Assembly: GCA_934526185.1 (NCBI GenBank)
Contig: CAKTAA010000002.1
Coordinates: 1 to 64,000 of the forward strand
Reading direction: 5' to 3'
DNA from: an uncultured Eubacteriales bacterium
Lineage (GTDB): Bacteria > Bacillota > Clostridia > Oscillospirales > CAG-272
Length of the DNA: 64,000 bases
The notes beneath the pieces were generated by a model. The model searched no databases and had not been told where the DNA came from. It saw only the letters and a program-made list of their open reading frames with translations. A program made the translations under genes and the position numbers. Below, piece by piece: positions 17,586-26,880 of this stretch. Each line of letters begins with the position of its first letter. The stretch's first letter is position 1.

Positions 17586-19028
17586 TTAAATCAAGTGACA
17601 TATATGGAAGGTTTTTCCAAAATAGCGTATTTCATTATTGATTATAACTGCAAAATACTGTTGCTCAATAATCCAACTGACTTCGTTGTCACGATTTGGA
17701 AGAATCTGTCCTCTTTGCGGAAAACTATAAGAATCGTGAAAAATGGGCTGGTGAAAATCAAGTGAATTGTTTTTGTGATTGAAATTGTTGTGCATATTTA
17801 TGCCAAAAGCGTTGTGCCCTGTCCCGCCGGTCAAGTAGCCGGTATCTTCGCTGAAATAAATTAGAAAACCGTCTAAATCGCCCGATTGATAAAATTTTTA
17901 TCCACTCTGAACGGGATTTTACGGCTGCATTGGTATTTATTGTTTGCCTTAAAATATAGCTGTTAAATTCAACTTCGTTATTGTCAAGTACTTTAAAATG
18001 TGCGTTGTTAATCGGCGTCGTTTTGTCAAGTTCAACCTGCTTTTCCCACAGGATAGGATTTTGTTTTTCAATTTCTTCGATTGTAATGTGGGGTATCTCG
18101 TTTGGCTTCGAATAAAGGGACACGTCCGGAATCCGCTTTTTGACAGGAACATACAAAGCGGTAAGCTGCCTGCGTTCATCGGGCGAAATTAGATTTTCAA
18201 GCATTGCAGCGTGAAGCAGACAGCCGTCCGGCGTGTAATCAATTTGATAAAATTTGTTTTCATTAAAGCTTTTGACAAGTGAGTGAAAAGACTGTGCCAA
18301 ATCGCTATCAAGATACACGTTCGCCGCGGCAAAAAAACCTCCTTTAAAACAAAGTCTGTGAATTCGCTGTCGTTGTTAAAATCATCGTCAATTTTCGCAA
18401 TCATCACGTAAGAACCGTTTTCCTGATACTCAAAGCTGCTGTGATTTTCCAATTTTATGCCGTTCATTTGTAGATAGCGTGATAATGCAGCGGTATCTGA
18501 CGTTTCCGGCTGGTTTTTGAGGTAGGAGGACAATTACGCATTTGCGGCAGCATTACGACGGAGGTATCCAGCGGTTTCGCCAGCTTTTCCGATAAATTGG
18601 AAAGTTTTTCCATACTCACGCTTTCACGAGCAGTAAGTTGCTTGTCCATTTCCTCATAAAGCAGCAGAAGAGCGGAAATGTGTTTGATCCCATTCTCAAT
18701 CATTTTCTGTAAAAAGTCGTTAACAATGCGCTTCAGATCGGACGGTGCCGTGACTTCATTGTCAATTTCTTTGATTTTGTCAGCGAAAACCTGTGTGACA
18801 GTAGACATTTCATGGTTCTCGTAAATACGAACAATATCTTTTATGGGTATCTGCATTTTCCGCGGCACCATAATCTGATGTATGTGCTGTACGTTCTGTT
18901 CGTCATAATAGCGGTACTTTTCAAACGGTGGGCGAATGTGTGATCGGTCCGGCTTCCTCATAATACCGAAGCGTTCGTGAAGAAAGACAAAGCTCGGCTC
19001 TGAGTTTGGTTATCTTGATTAAATTCAT
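17586..19028 (-). pseudogene. MerR-family regulator with effector-binding domain, broken by about four frameshifts
   Basis: The intact protein would begin at ATG 19028 with a MerR winged helix (ITKLRAELCLSSRTLRYYEE). The frame breaks near 18955, resumes as RPPFEKYRYYDEQNVQ with a MerR dimerisation coil (residues to about 150), breaks near 18540, resumes as LKNQPETSDTAALSRYLQ, breaks near 18330, and resumes as DLAQSFHSLVKSFNENKFYQ with a GyrI-like effector domain (ALYVPVKKRIPDV). A last break near 17880 leads to a tail ending at 17586. Each piece lies in a different frame in the right order, which indicates gene decay unless the assembly is wrong here. Confidence 0.7.
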
Positions 19029-19399
19029 GGCACACCAACCTAACCTCCTCCGCAATGTTATCTTTGGCAACATACACAGTATATCACTTGACGCAGCGGC
19101 AGAGTCAATAAAAAATCGATTCTCAGTGGCAAATAACAGAAAGTTTAACGAGATAAATCGCTAACTTCTGTATTGAAGTGACTTACCTTAGCCTGTTGTT
19201 TATTAAAAAATTTCAGCTTTACATAGAACAAGCCTTACATATCAAAACCGAATAAAACACACTTTCCGTCGAGGAGAGAGCTGCTTTGCTGCACGGTTGA
19301 GTTATGCAGGGCTTGCTTTTTATTTTAAATGGCGTGTAGAATGTGGAAAAACAGTTATTTTACACGGGATTTTGAAAACGGCGAAGGCGAATAAGATAT
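19029..19399. other. Intergenic stretch after the ABC exporter genes
   Basis: About 370 bases between the broken MerR gene and the last gene of the minus-strand cluster. No gene, clear terminator or precursor-peptide-like frame with a ribosome site is visible on either strand. Confidence 0.4.
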
Positions 19400-21199
19400 C
19401 TATTCCTCCTGTAAATTTCTATAATTTTCGGCCTGAACATTGAACATTTCGGCATACTTTCCGTTTGCCTTGACCAGCTCGTCGTGCGAGCCGGATTCAA
19501 TGATACGCCCGTTCTCAAACATATAGATTCGGTCAGCGTGACGTGTGGTTGAGAGGCGGTGCGAGATGAAAATAGCAGTTTTGCCGCTTGCATACTCGCT
19601 GATATGACGATTCAATTCATACTCCGCCATCGGATCAAGCGCTGACGACGGCTCGTCCATTATAATAAGATCAAACGGATGTGCGAACACGCGTGCAATC
19701 GCTACTTTCTGCGCTTCTCCTCCGGATAGATTCGTACCGCTTTCATCGAACTCACGCGTGAGCATCGTGTTGATCCCGTTTTTCAGGCTGTGAAGCTTTG
19801 AGTCAAACGTAGCCATCTGAAGTGCGTTCTTTACGGTTTTCTCTTTATCGGGTGTATATTCGTCGCCGAGAACATTTTCTGCAAGTGTTGCGGCGAAAAT
19901 GCGGTAGTCTTGGAATACAGCGCCGATTCTCGCCTGATATGATTTTGTGTTAATCTTCTTGATGCTTGTCCCGTTATAAAGGATATCGCCGGAGTTTACT
20001 TCGTACAGGTGCATAAGCAGTTTGATAAGCGTTGTTTTCCCAGCTCCGTTATAGCCTACAATTGCAATTTTTTCTCCTTTGTTTATCGTAAGGCTGACAT
20101 CATTTATGACAGGATTTCCGCCGGGATAGGCGAATGAAACATTCTTGATTTCAAGCTTTTCAAAGTCCCCTGCTTCAATATTTCCTCCTATTGTGCTCGG
20201 CTTATACTCAAGGAAAGTACGCAGCCTGTCAATGTACATGCTTTGCTGCGGAAGTGCGGCAATATTTTCGGCAAAAGTTACGGCTGCGTTACGCAGCTGC
20301 CAGTTTGCATTGACCACAACTGTAAGGCCTCCGAGAAGCACGCTTCCGACAACCATCATTTTATAAAGGACTACTCCTATTACAGCAATGTATATGCTCT
20401 CACTGTTCAGCCCCTCAATAATATCTATAAACACTTTTTTTAGACCGTATGTTTTTGCCAATTTGTTGTAATCCTTTGTATTTTCGTCATATTCATGTTC
20501 GAGATTTTTATGCAGTTCGGTTATTCTAAGTTCCTTAGCATAATCGTCCTGCTTAAACAATCTTGTAATGTAATGTCCCTTTCTGATGATAGGGGTAAAA
20601 TCAATTTCCTTTTGAAATTCGATTTTGTTGCGTTTTGATTTTATGAGCATGGAAAGAACGGCGCTTGCGAGAATGATGAACGCTGCTGTAAAATCAACAT
20701 ATACAAGAACGCCGGTAACCGAAACAATAGTAAGCGCAAAGCCAAAGATATTTGTGACATTGCTGATAGCCCCTGCCATAATGCTGTCTGATATGTTCAT
20801 TGATACAATAAAATTGTTGTAAAAATCCGGATCATCGTATTTGGAAAGCTCAAGCATACGGACTTTTTTAAAAATCTTTTTTTGAAACCGGTAATGAAGC
20901 TCCTGATGGTATTTCGCAACGATACTTCTGCCGTATATCCAGTTCCAAACGATATTGGCAAGCTTTACAGCAGCCATAATCAGTATGATTTTTATGGCAT
21001 CCTTAAAATTTGCACCGGTATCAAGCATATTAAACAGCATACTTGTCAGCACAATATATATAGGAGTACATACCGCATTAAAGATCGAATGAAAAAGCTG
21101 AGTAAAGAGATACGGTTTTGAGTTGTTCCACATAAACCTGAACGAATAGAGATTGTTGCTGATTATTCTGTGTACTTTACCTTGCTCTGTTTTACTCAC
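19400..21199 (-). CDS. ABC half-transporter, exporter type (second of pair)
   Basis: 599 residues from GTG 21199, which overlaps the previous gene's stop as GTGAGTAA and has GGGGAGG upstream. Residues 1-330 are an ABC type-1 membrane domain with about six helices. The nucleotide-binding domain has Walker A GYNGAGKTT, signature LSGGEAQK, Walker B LIIMDEPSSALD and H-switch ISHR. No C39 peptidase domain is fused, so any leader removal must be done by another protein. With its upstream neighbour it probably forms a heterodimeric exporter for the cluster product. Confidence 0.9.
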   Translation of the reverse strand: MSKTEQGKVHRIISNNLYSFRFMWNNSKPYLFTQLFHSIFNAVCTPIYIVLTSMLFNMLDTGANFKDAIKIILIMAAVKLANIVWNWIYGRSIVAKYHQELHYRFQKKIFKKVRMLELSKYDDPDFYNNFIVSMNISDSIMAGAISNVTNIFGFALTIVSVTGVLVYVDFTAAFIILASAVLSMLIKSKRNKIEFQKEIDFTPIIRKGHYITRLFKQDDYAKELRITELHKNLEHEYDENTKDYNKLAKTYGLKKVFIDIIEGLNSESIYIAVIGVVLYKMMVVGSVLLGGLTVVVNANWQLRNAAVTFAENIAALPQQSMYIDRLRTFLEYKPSTIGGNIEAGDFEKLEIKNVSFAYPGGNPVINDVSLTINKGEKIAIVGYNGAGKTTLIKLLMHLYEVNSGDILYNGTSIKKINTKSYQARIGAVFQDYRIFAATLAENVLGDEYTPDKEKTVKNALQMATFDSKLHSLKNGINTMLTREFDESGTNLSGGEAQKVAIARVFAHPFDLIIMDEPSSALDPMAEYELNRHISEYASGKTAIFISHRLSTTRHADRIYMFENGRIIESGSHDELVKANGKYAEMFNVQAENYRNLQEE

Positions 21200-23021
21200 C
21201 GATACGCACCTCCCCGTTTTGAGCAGACACATAATTTTCTGCCTGAATGCGGAACATTTCCGCATATTTACCCCCTGCCGCCATTAACTCCCGATGACTT
21301 CCGAATTCAATTATTTCTCCGTTTTCCATGTGAAGAATTCTGTCTGCTGAAACCGCCGACGAAAGTCTATGAGAAATCATTATAATTGTTTTTCCCTCGC
21401 ACGCTTTCATCATATTTTCATAAAGCTCGTGTTCTGCAAGAGGATCAAGAGCCGACGACGGCTCGTCGAGAATTACCACCTCACTGTTATTTGCGTAAAT
21501 GCCGGCAATTGCAATCTTTTGAGACTGCCCGCCGGACAGGATTACTCCCTCAGCATCAAATTCCTTTGTCATAATGGTATGTATTCCCAAAGGAAGCTCA
21601 GCTATTTTATCATACACGCCTGCTTTTTTCAGTGATTCTATGACAAGTGCCTCATCTTCATCCCTGTATGGTCTTCCGAGAACATTTTCAGCTACCGTCA
21701 GAGACATTTGCTTATAATCCTGAAAGACCACGCCAAACATTTTCCTATATGACGACAGCTTGTATTCCTTGATGTTTTTATCTGCCAGCAGAATTTCACC
21801 GTCCGTCGGATCATACAGACGCATGAGCAGCTTGACAAACGTTGTCTTTCCTGCGCCGTTGTGGCCGACAAGTGCGATTTTTTCCCCTTTGTTTATAGAA
21901 AGATTCAGATTCTTCAGGGCATAGGAATCTGCTCCGTCATATCGGAATGACATATTGCAAAGATGAATGGCACCGGCCTCGGGAACGGCTCCGTTTTCGT
22001 TCTCTGAAATAGTCGGCTCGGTTTCGAGAAACTGTTTTATATCGTTTGTATACAGGGCAACATCGCGAAAACCGTTTAAAAGACTTACAAAGGTGGAGAA
22101 TCGCCATGACAGCGTGCCGATTGAATTGAGAACGACAAGGCAGTCTCCGAAAAGCATGGTTCCGGCGACAAGTGTACAGTACAGAGAATATGCTTCTGCT
22201 CCGAGAATCGTAACAATTTGAATACACGTATGAAATACAATTCCGTAAAAAGCGAGCTTCATTCCATCGGTTTTGGCCACATGTATTGACTTATCAATAC
22301 TTTCCTTAAAGCGCCTGAGCATTACCCTGTATATATTTGTCAGACGCATTTCTTTTGCGTAATCGCTTAAATAGAACGAACGTCTGGTATAATCCTTGCA
22401 TCGGTTGATTTCGGTGTTCTTTACGTCAATCGTATAGAACAGCGTGTTCATTCTCCTGCGAATAAACATAAGCGACAGCGGAAACGCAGCGAACAGTATT
22501 AAAACAGGGTTAATAGCAATTAAGAGCACTATATTCGATGTGATCTGTACAAAAAAGCTGATGATACCCTGTATGCTCTGAAAAACCTTTTCAAAGCATG
22601 TCCAGATATTCCCCATTGCTTTGCTGCATTTTTCATAATATTTGGGATTTTCAAAGCTGGCGAGATCCACTTCAAGCGATTTTTTGAATATCAATTTATT
22701 CACATAAACATCGAGACGACGAGATAACCACGGGTCAAAAATATTTTTATATACATTACTGAAAATTCCGAATACAAAGACATTCAGGAACAGAATACAG
22801 AGTAAATACGTCATTATCGCTTCAAAGCTCTTTTTTTCCTGTATACCGTTTACAACGTACCTTAGCATATATTCAGTTGAAAAGAATCCCAAAAGAGACT
22901 CAACAAATGTATATAAAATTGCATGTATCAGCTTAACGGGCGAACCTTTTGCAATCATTTTTAATATATATAAATCGTTGCTTAAGACCTTTCGCATTGG
23001 TATTTTATCTTTTTTCGACAT
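21192..23021 (-). CDS. ABC half-transporter, exporter type (first of pair)
   Basis: 609 residues from ATG 23021 (AAAGGAGGGGAATCT upstream; the frame opens at 23045). Membrane domain to about residue 340. The nucleotide-binding domain has Walker A GHNGAGKTT, signature LSGGQSQK, Walker B VVILDEPSSALD and H-switch ISHR. It is homologous to the next gene and overlaps it by 8 bases, the usual mark of a heterodimeric ABC exporter. Position at the end of a peptide-modification-like cluster suggests export of the mature product or self-protection. Confidence 0.9.
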   Translation of the reverse strand: MSKKDKIPMRKVLSNDLYILKMIAKGSPVKLIHAILYTFVESLLGFFSTEYMLRYVVNGIQEKKSFEAIMTYLLCILFLNVFVFGIFSNVYKNIFDPWLSRRLDVYVNKLIFKKSLEVDLASFENPKYYEKCSKAMGNIWTCFEKVFQSIQGIISFFVQITSNIVLLIAINPVLILFAAFPLSLMFIRRRMNTLFYTIDVKNTEINRCKDYTRRSFYLSDYAKEMRLTNIYRVMLRRFKESIDKSIHVAKTDGMKLAFYGIVFHTCIQIVTILGAEAYSLYCTLVAGTMLFGDCLVVLNSIGTLSWRFSTFVSLLNGFRDVALYTNDIKQFLETEPTISENENGAVPEAGAIHLCNMSFRYDGADSYALKNLNLSINKGEKIALVGHNGAGKTTFVKLLMRLYDPTDGEILLADKNIKEYKLSSYRKMFGVVFQDYKQMSLTVAENVLGRPYRDEDEALVIESLKKAGVYDKIAELPLGIHTIMTKEFDAEGVILSGGQSQKIAIAGIYANNSEVVILDEPSSALDPLAEHELYENMMKACEGKTIIMISHRLSSAVSADRILHMENGEIIEFGSHRELMAAGGKYAEMFRIQAENYVSAQNGEVRIGE

Positions 23022-23096
23022 AGATTCCCCTCCTTTTAACAACAATATTTTTACGGGAATGCGTCATTGCTTTGATATATTGTTAAAAACGGAATA

Positions 23097-25670
23097 TTAT
23101 TTCGTTTGAATAACTTCTATCGGCATACCGCATTCCTGTACTTTATAGTATTTTTCACCGTCAAATATCAAGGCTTCGTTATTCAGATAAGGATGAAATC
23201 CATTGTTGTATGTCGGCAAAACAATTTTTCTGCAAAAAACATTTTTAGAAAACAGCTTTGGATTATTCGTATTTACATACAGTATGCTCATGTTTTTGTT
23301 ATATGGATTCTCAATAATTTGCATTATAATATAATTTCCGACATAGGTTTTACCGAGATAGGAATAACCCTCTGCATTCATTTTAATAAAAAGACCGTTC
23401 TTTATCGTTTTGACAAAACTGCTTTTTTCGGAATTCGTATTTACGACGACAAAACTGTTTTGACTGAAAAACAAGTCGGGCTTCTCATCCATTTCGCACT
23501 CTGAGAACAGAGGATAGAAAACGGAACATCCTCCGCCGGAAGTATTATACGAGGGTGTCATGAATTTATCTATTGCCGTGCTGTACTCCTCCTCATAGAC
23601 ACAATTAATAAATTTAAGAGGATCCAGGTATACATCAACAAGTCCCGTACCCTTGTATTTTTTGATATGTGTGTTTTCTCCGCCGGACAACTCGAAGCAT
23701 TCATTTTGATATTGAAAAACAAATTTCGGCATATATTTCAGCTTATAGCCGACACCATTTATTACCATGTCAACAGTATCCGACTTTATTTGGGGAGGTG
23801 TCTCAAGTGTAAATCCTGTGATGTTTTTTGCCTTGATGACTATCGTGCTGTCTTTTATCTCTGCCCGGATTTCAGCATGAATTTTGCTGTAAGATATAGA
23901 ATCTATTGTAATCCAATATGCTTTTCTGTAGCGATGCATATAGGTGCTGTAGAATATTTTATTCGGATACGGATCCCTTTCGACGTTCATCATCGCAGAA
24001 ATGATGGATGTATCGAGTATCAGGTGTTCAACAGCCGTGTATATTTTAGGGACATACAGGATATCCAATTTATATTCCGATAAATCATAAGAGCTTATTC
24101 TTTTTTGAAATTCCGGATAAGCTGCGGTTACCTCCGATGTCAGGGAATACATTTTAAGATTTACGAGATTTTGAAATTCAGGTTCATAAAAATAGCTGCT
24201 TGAAGGATATGCAGCAGCATAAAATGACGGCGATTTTGTTATCAGCGACCATGTACTGTACCCGCCTGAGCATTGGCCAATAGCATATATTCTGTTTTCA
24301 TCGATATGATAACGCTTTTTTATATCTTCAATATTTTCACGGCTTGCAGCGTCACCGATATAGCTTGCAAACGACATTCCTCTTCCGTGTATATTGACAA
24401 TTATTGTATCTTTGATTTCTGTAAAGTATTGAATCCGTACGCTTTCTGTTGAGTTATCGTACATGTTCCATATTAACAATGGATATTTGTTTTCCGGACT
24501 GAAATTATCCGGCAAACATACGTAATATTCAATATATGCATCGTCTAATCGGGAGAAATAATAAAGATTTTTAATACCGCCCGAGTTCAGCCATTTATCA
24601 TACTGTCCTGCCTCAATCAAATCGAGCTTTTTATTAAATTCAAACCAGGTATAAAAAACCCTGTGCGCAGCTTCGTCATATGTATACGCGTTTTTTAATT
24701 GATAGGTAATGTACGATATAGAATCATTGGAAAGCTTGCCGCATGCCAGTATCTTTTCCGCCCGCTCCTTGACGGGCTGTATATATCCTTTCGGCTTGGT
24801 TATATTTAACGGGAAAACAAACACTTTTTCTTCATTTTCGGTTGTCCTGTACCGAATCGTAAACCGTAGATGCTGAAGCGGATTTTCTTGTCTGTATTTT
24901 AAATCAGCCACATTAATATTTATATTTTCATACAGCCTTGCTTTAAAGGACAGTATTTTTTCATTTTTAAACGGCTCAATAACATCAATATCAAACACCG
25001 TATCGTTTCGCAGATGCACCGCATCAACAGGCGCTAAGGTGAAGCTGAAGAAATCCTTATCATAACAGATTGCACTATAGGATTCATTGGATTCCATGTC
25101 AAACGCAGCGGTTATTTTTCCTTTTTCATAATGGTAATTATTATATATAATGGATGCATATTTTTTCTTGTGCTCGTACTCAAACGTAGTAATCACAATG
25201 GTAGTTTTGAAGAAGGAGAGCGCTTGGTGCTGTTCAATACAAAAGATATTACGTCCCTTTGTCAATCTGATGGTGTAAATAGGACGGCGTTCATGGTATT
25301 CCAAGCAGCAGAACGTACACAATTTGGAATTTATCCAAACCCGCTGCCGTGCGATAGATTCAATTGTAAATGTTACATTTGTGTCTTCATCGCATTCAAC
25401 CAAAAAGAATGAATATACTTTTGAAATCGGCTCAAACTCAAATTTGCTGTAGTCAATTACAGATACCCCGGACTCAGTTGAAAAATCCATTATATCTGAG
25501 TCAGCAATGTTGCCGCTTATAACCATATCACGGATTTTATCAATCGATTTAGGAACGGGAGCGATTTTTTCGAGTTGGAAATCATCGTCCGGAGGTTCTA
25601 CAACGATTCCCATATATGCCGGATTTATTACACCTTGATTTGCATAGTAAGTAATTTTTTCAATGTTCAT
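23097..25670 (-). CDS. Large alpha/beta hydrolase (prolyl-oligopeptidase/esterase family) with Cys at the nucleophile position
   Basis: 857 residues from ATG 25670 (GGGAG site; an upstream in-frame GTG at 25775 lacks one). The first 350 residues are beta-rich with no family I recognise. Residues about 390-560 are an alpha/beta-hydrolase core (YIEYYVCLPDNFS, YPLLIWNMYDNS). The nucleophile elbow is IYAIGQCSGGYSTW, so the residue normally Ser in GxSxGG is Cys467. The segment RYRKAYWITID also matches this family. A Cys nucleophile is known in dienelactone hydrolase and PHA synthase and suits thioester chemistry. There is no signal peptide. Next to an ACP::FkbH fusion, an acyltransfer role is a reasonable guess; a peptidase role is the alternative. 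Confidence 0.7.
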   Translation of the reverse strand: MNIEKITYYANQGVINPAYMGIVVEPPDDDFQLEKIAPVPKSIDKIRDMVISGNIADSDIMDFSTESGVSVIDYSKFEFEPISKVYSFFLVECDEDTNVTFTIESIARQRVWINSKLCTFCCLEYHERRPIYTIRLTKGRNIFCIEQHQALSFFKTTIVITTFEYEHKKKYASIIYNNYHYEKGKITAAFDMESNESYSAICYDKDFFSFTLAPVDAVHLRNDTVFDIDVIEPFKNEKILSFKARLYENININVADLKYRQENPLQHLRFTIRYRTTENEEKVFVFPLNITKPKGYIQPVKERAEKILACGKLSNDSISYITYQLKNAYTYDEAAHRVFYTWFEFNKKLDLIEAGQYDKWLNSGGIKNLYYFSRLDDAYIEYYVCLPDNFSPENKYPLLIWNMYDNSTESVRIQYFTEIKDTIIVNIHGRGMSFASYIGDAASRENIEDIKKRYHIDENRIYAIGQCSGGYSTWSLITKSPSFYAAAYPSSSYFYEPEFQNLVNLKMYSLTSEVTAAYPEFQKRISSYDLSEYKLDILYVPKIYTAVEHLILDTSIISAMMNVERDPYPNKIFYSTYMHRYRKAYWITIDSISYSKIHAEIRAEIKDSTIVIKAKNITGFTLETPPQIKSDTVDMVINGVGYKLKYMPKFVFQYQNECFELSGGENTHIKKYKGTGLVDVYLDPLKFINCVYEEEYSTAIDKFMTPSYNTSGGGCSVFYPLFSECEMDEKPDLFFSQNSFVVVNTNSEKSSFVKTIKNGLFIKMNAEGYSYLGKTYVGNYIIMQIIENPYNKNMSILYVNTNNPKLFSKNVFCRKIVLPTYNNGFHPYLNNEALIFDGEKYYKVQECGMPIEVIQTK

Positions 25671-25818
25671 CTTTATTCTCCCTGTGTAAATAATACATTG
25701 CTGTATGCATTCCGGATTCTTTCTCTTGGTTTTTTGGCTTGTAATAGAATAAGATATGCTCTCCGTTTTGCGCACTGTCAGAACCTGTTGCTGCCGTTAT
25801 TGCCGCGGCAGCCGTTTA
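25671..25818 (-). other. 148-base gap inside the cluster
   Basis: The only sizeable gap in the modification part of the operon. In the minus strand a short Ala-rich frame (AAAAITAATGSDSAQ) and a frame ending RGNNGSNRF can be read, but neither has a start codon or ribosome site. It is recorded because a precursor peptide would be expected somewhere in such a cluster. Confidence 0.3.
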
Positions 25819-26880
25819 TTACATCAAATCTCGGTTCGTTTTAACTTTTGCCTTAGCACCGTCGGACAGCGACTGATAAAATTTTCCCGAAAAATCTTTA
25901 TCAAACAAACGTTCCTCGAATGGGACCTCCCATTTTTTTCGTTCGGATTCGCACAATCCATAGAAGGGCGTGAGATCTGTTGCTTTCATCTTATCAAATA
26001 AATCGAGATACTCCGACGTGGTCGGATCGGCAAAAATATAGTTTGTAAAATACAGACAGTAGTGAATATAATCTGTTACGCCAAGCGTTCGGCACATTCC
26101 GGAAAGAAGGGCGGCGGAGGGGCTGCATGAGCGGAGATAGTACAGGATATCGCACAGGTGGGAAAGCTGCAATCCGCGGTCAGCGATAAGGTAGATGGAA
26201 TTAAAATCTTTGTAATGATGCAGGCAAAGCGAGATAAACTCCATTTCCGGTGAAAGTTTTTGAAAGAGCACACCGCACAGCTCCGCTTTTTCGGTGTGAG
26301 ATAGCACGAAATCCATGTCGGCTTTCATGCTGCTCTCACCCCACATAATATCAAGATTCACATCCGCCTCGACAAACGGACAAAGCTTTTCGTCGGTTTT
26401 CTTGATAAATGGAGCTGTCTGATGGCTCATTGCAGATTGAAAGACGAGCTCCCGACGCGTAAATTCTTTGACTTTACCGCCGCAGATTCGCCCCTGAACG
26501 AATCCGTTTCCCTTGAGAATATTTTTAACTGTGTCTATATCCTTACGGCTGATCAGTATATCAATATCACCGGAGCACCGCATGAACGCATCGCCGTACG
26601 CCGCTGCGGAAAGCACGGCTCCCTTTATCACGGCGTATGGAATCCGCATTTCCTTAAAAGCATAAAACACTTTTTCGCAGGCACGGAACCGCTCATTTAC
26701 ATTGACTCTGCTCATAAATTTTTCGATTGTGACCTTGTTTGTTAAATCCGTCGAAAGAGGTATTTTCGAGAGCAGGTAAGTACACATATGTCTGTGCAAA
26801 ATCTCTGATATATCCGTCTTTGGCATCTGTCCTGCAGCGATTTTGCGCAGCGCGGAAACGATGCTGCTGTAATCACTCAC
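25819..26880 (-). CDS. Nucleotidyltransferase-family protein (NTP_transf_5 type)
   Basis: 353 residues from GTG 26880, overlapping the previous gene's end by 8 bases. Residues about 75-130 contain the family core IPYAVIKGAVLSAAAYGD followed by RCSGDIDILI, in which the GD-x-D aspartates bind metal for nucleotidyl transfer. Proteins of this family recur in lasso-peptide and PqqD-associated gene clusters, where their reaction is mostly unproven. No transmembrane segment. The tight coupling with FkbH suggests joint action on the same product. Confidence 0.8.
   Translation of the reverse strand: MSDYSSIVSALRKIAAGQMPKTDISEILHRHMCTYLLSKIPLSTDLTNKVTIEKFMSRVNVNERFRACEKVFYAFKEMRIPYAVIKGAVLSAAAYGDAFMRCSGDIDILISRKDIDTVKNILKGNGFVQGRICGGKVKEFTRRELVFQSAMSHQTAPFIKKTDEKLCPFVEADVNLDIMWGESSMKADMDFVLSHTEKAELCGVLFQKLSPEMEFISLCLHHYKDFNSIYLIADRGLQLSHLCDILYYLRSCSPSAALLSGMCRTLGVTDYIHYCLYFTNYIFADPTTSEYLDLFDKMKATDLTPFYGLCESERKKWEVPFEERLFDKDFSGKFYQSLSDGAKAKVKTNRDLM

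Noticed and set aside
25671..25818. Precursor peptide gene in the gap before the hydrolase
   Set aside because: The Ala-rich and RGNNGSNRF frames lack start codons and ribosome sites.
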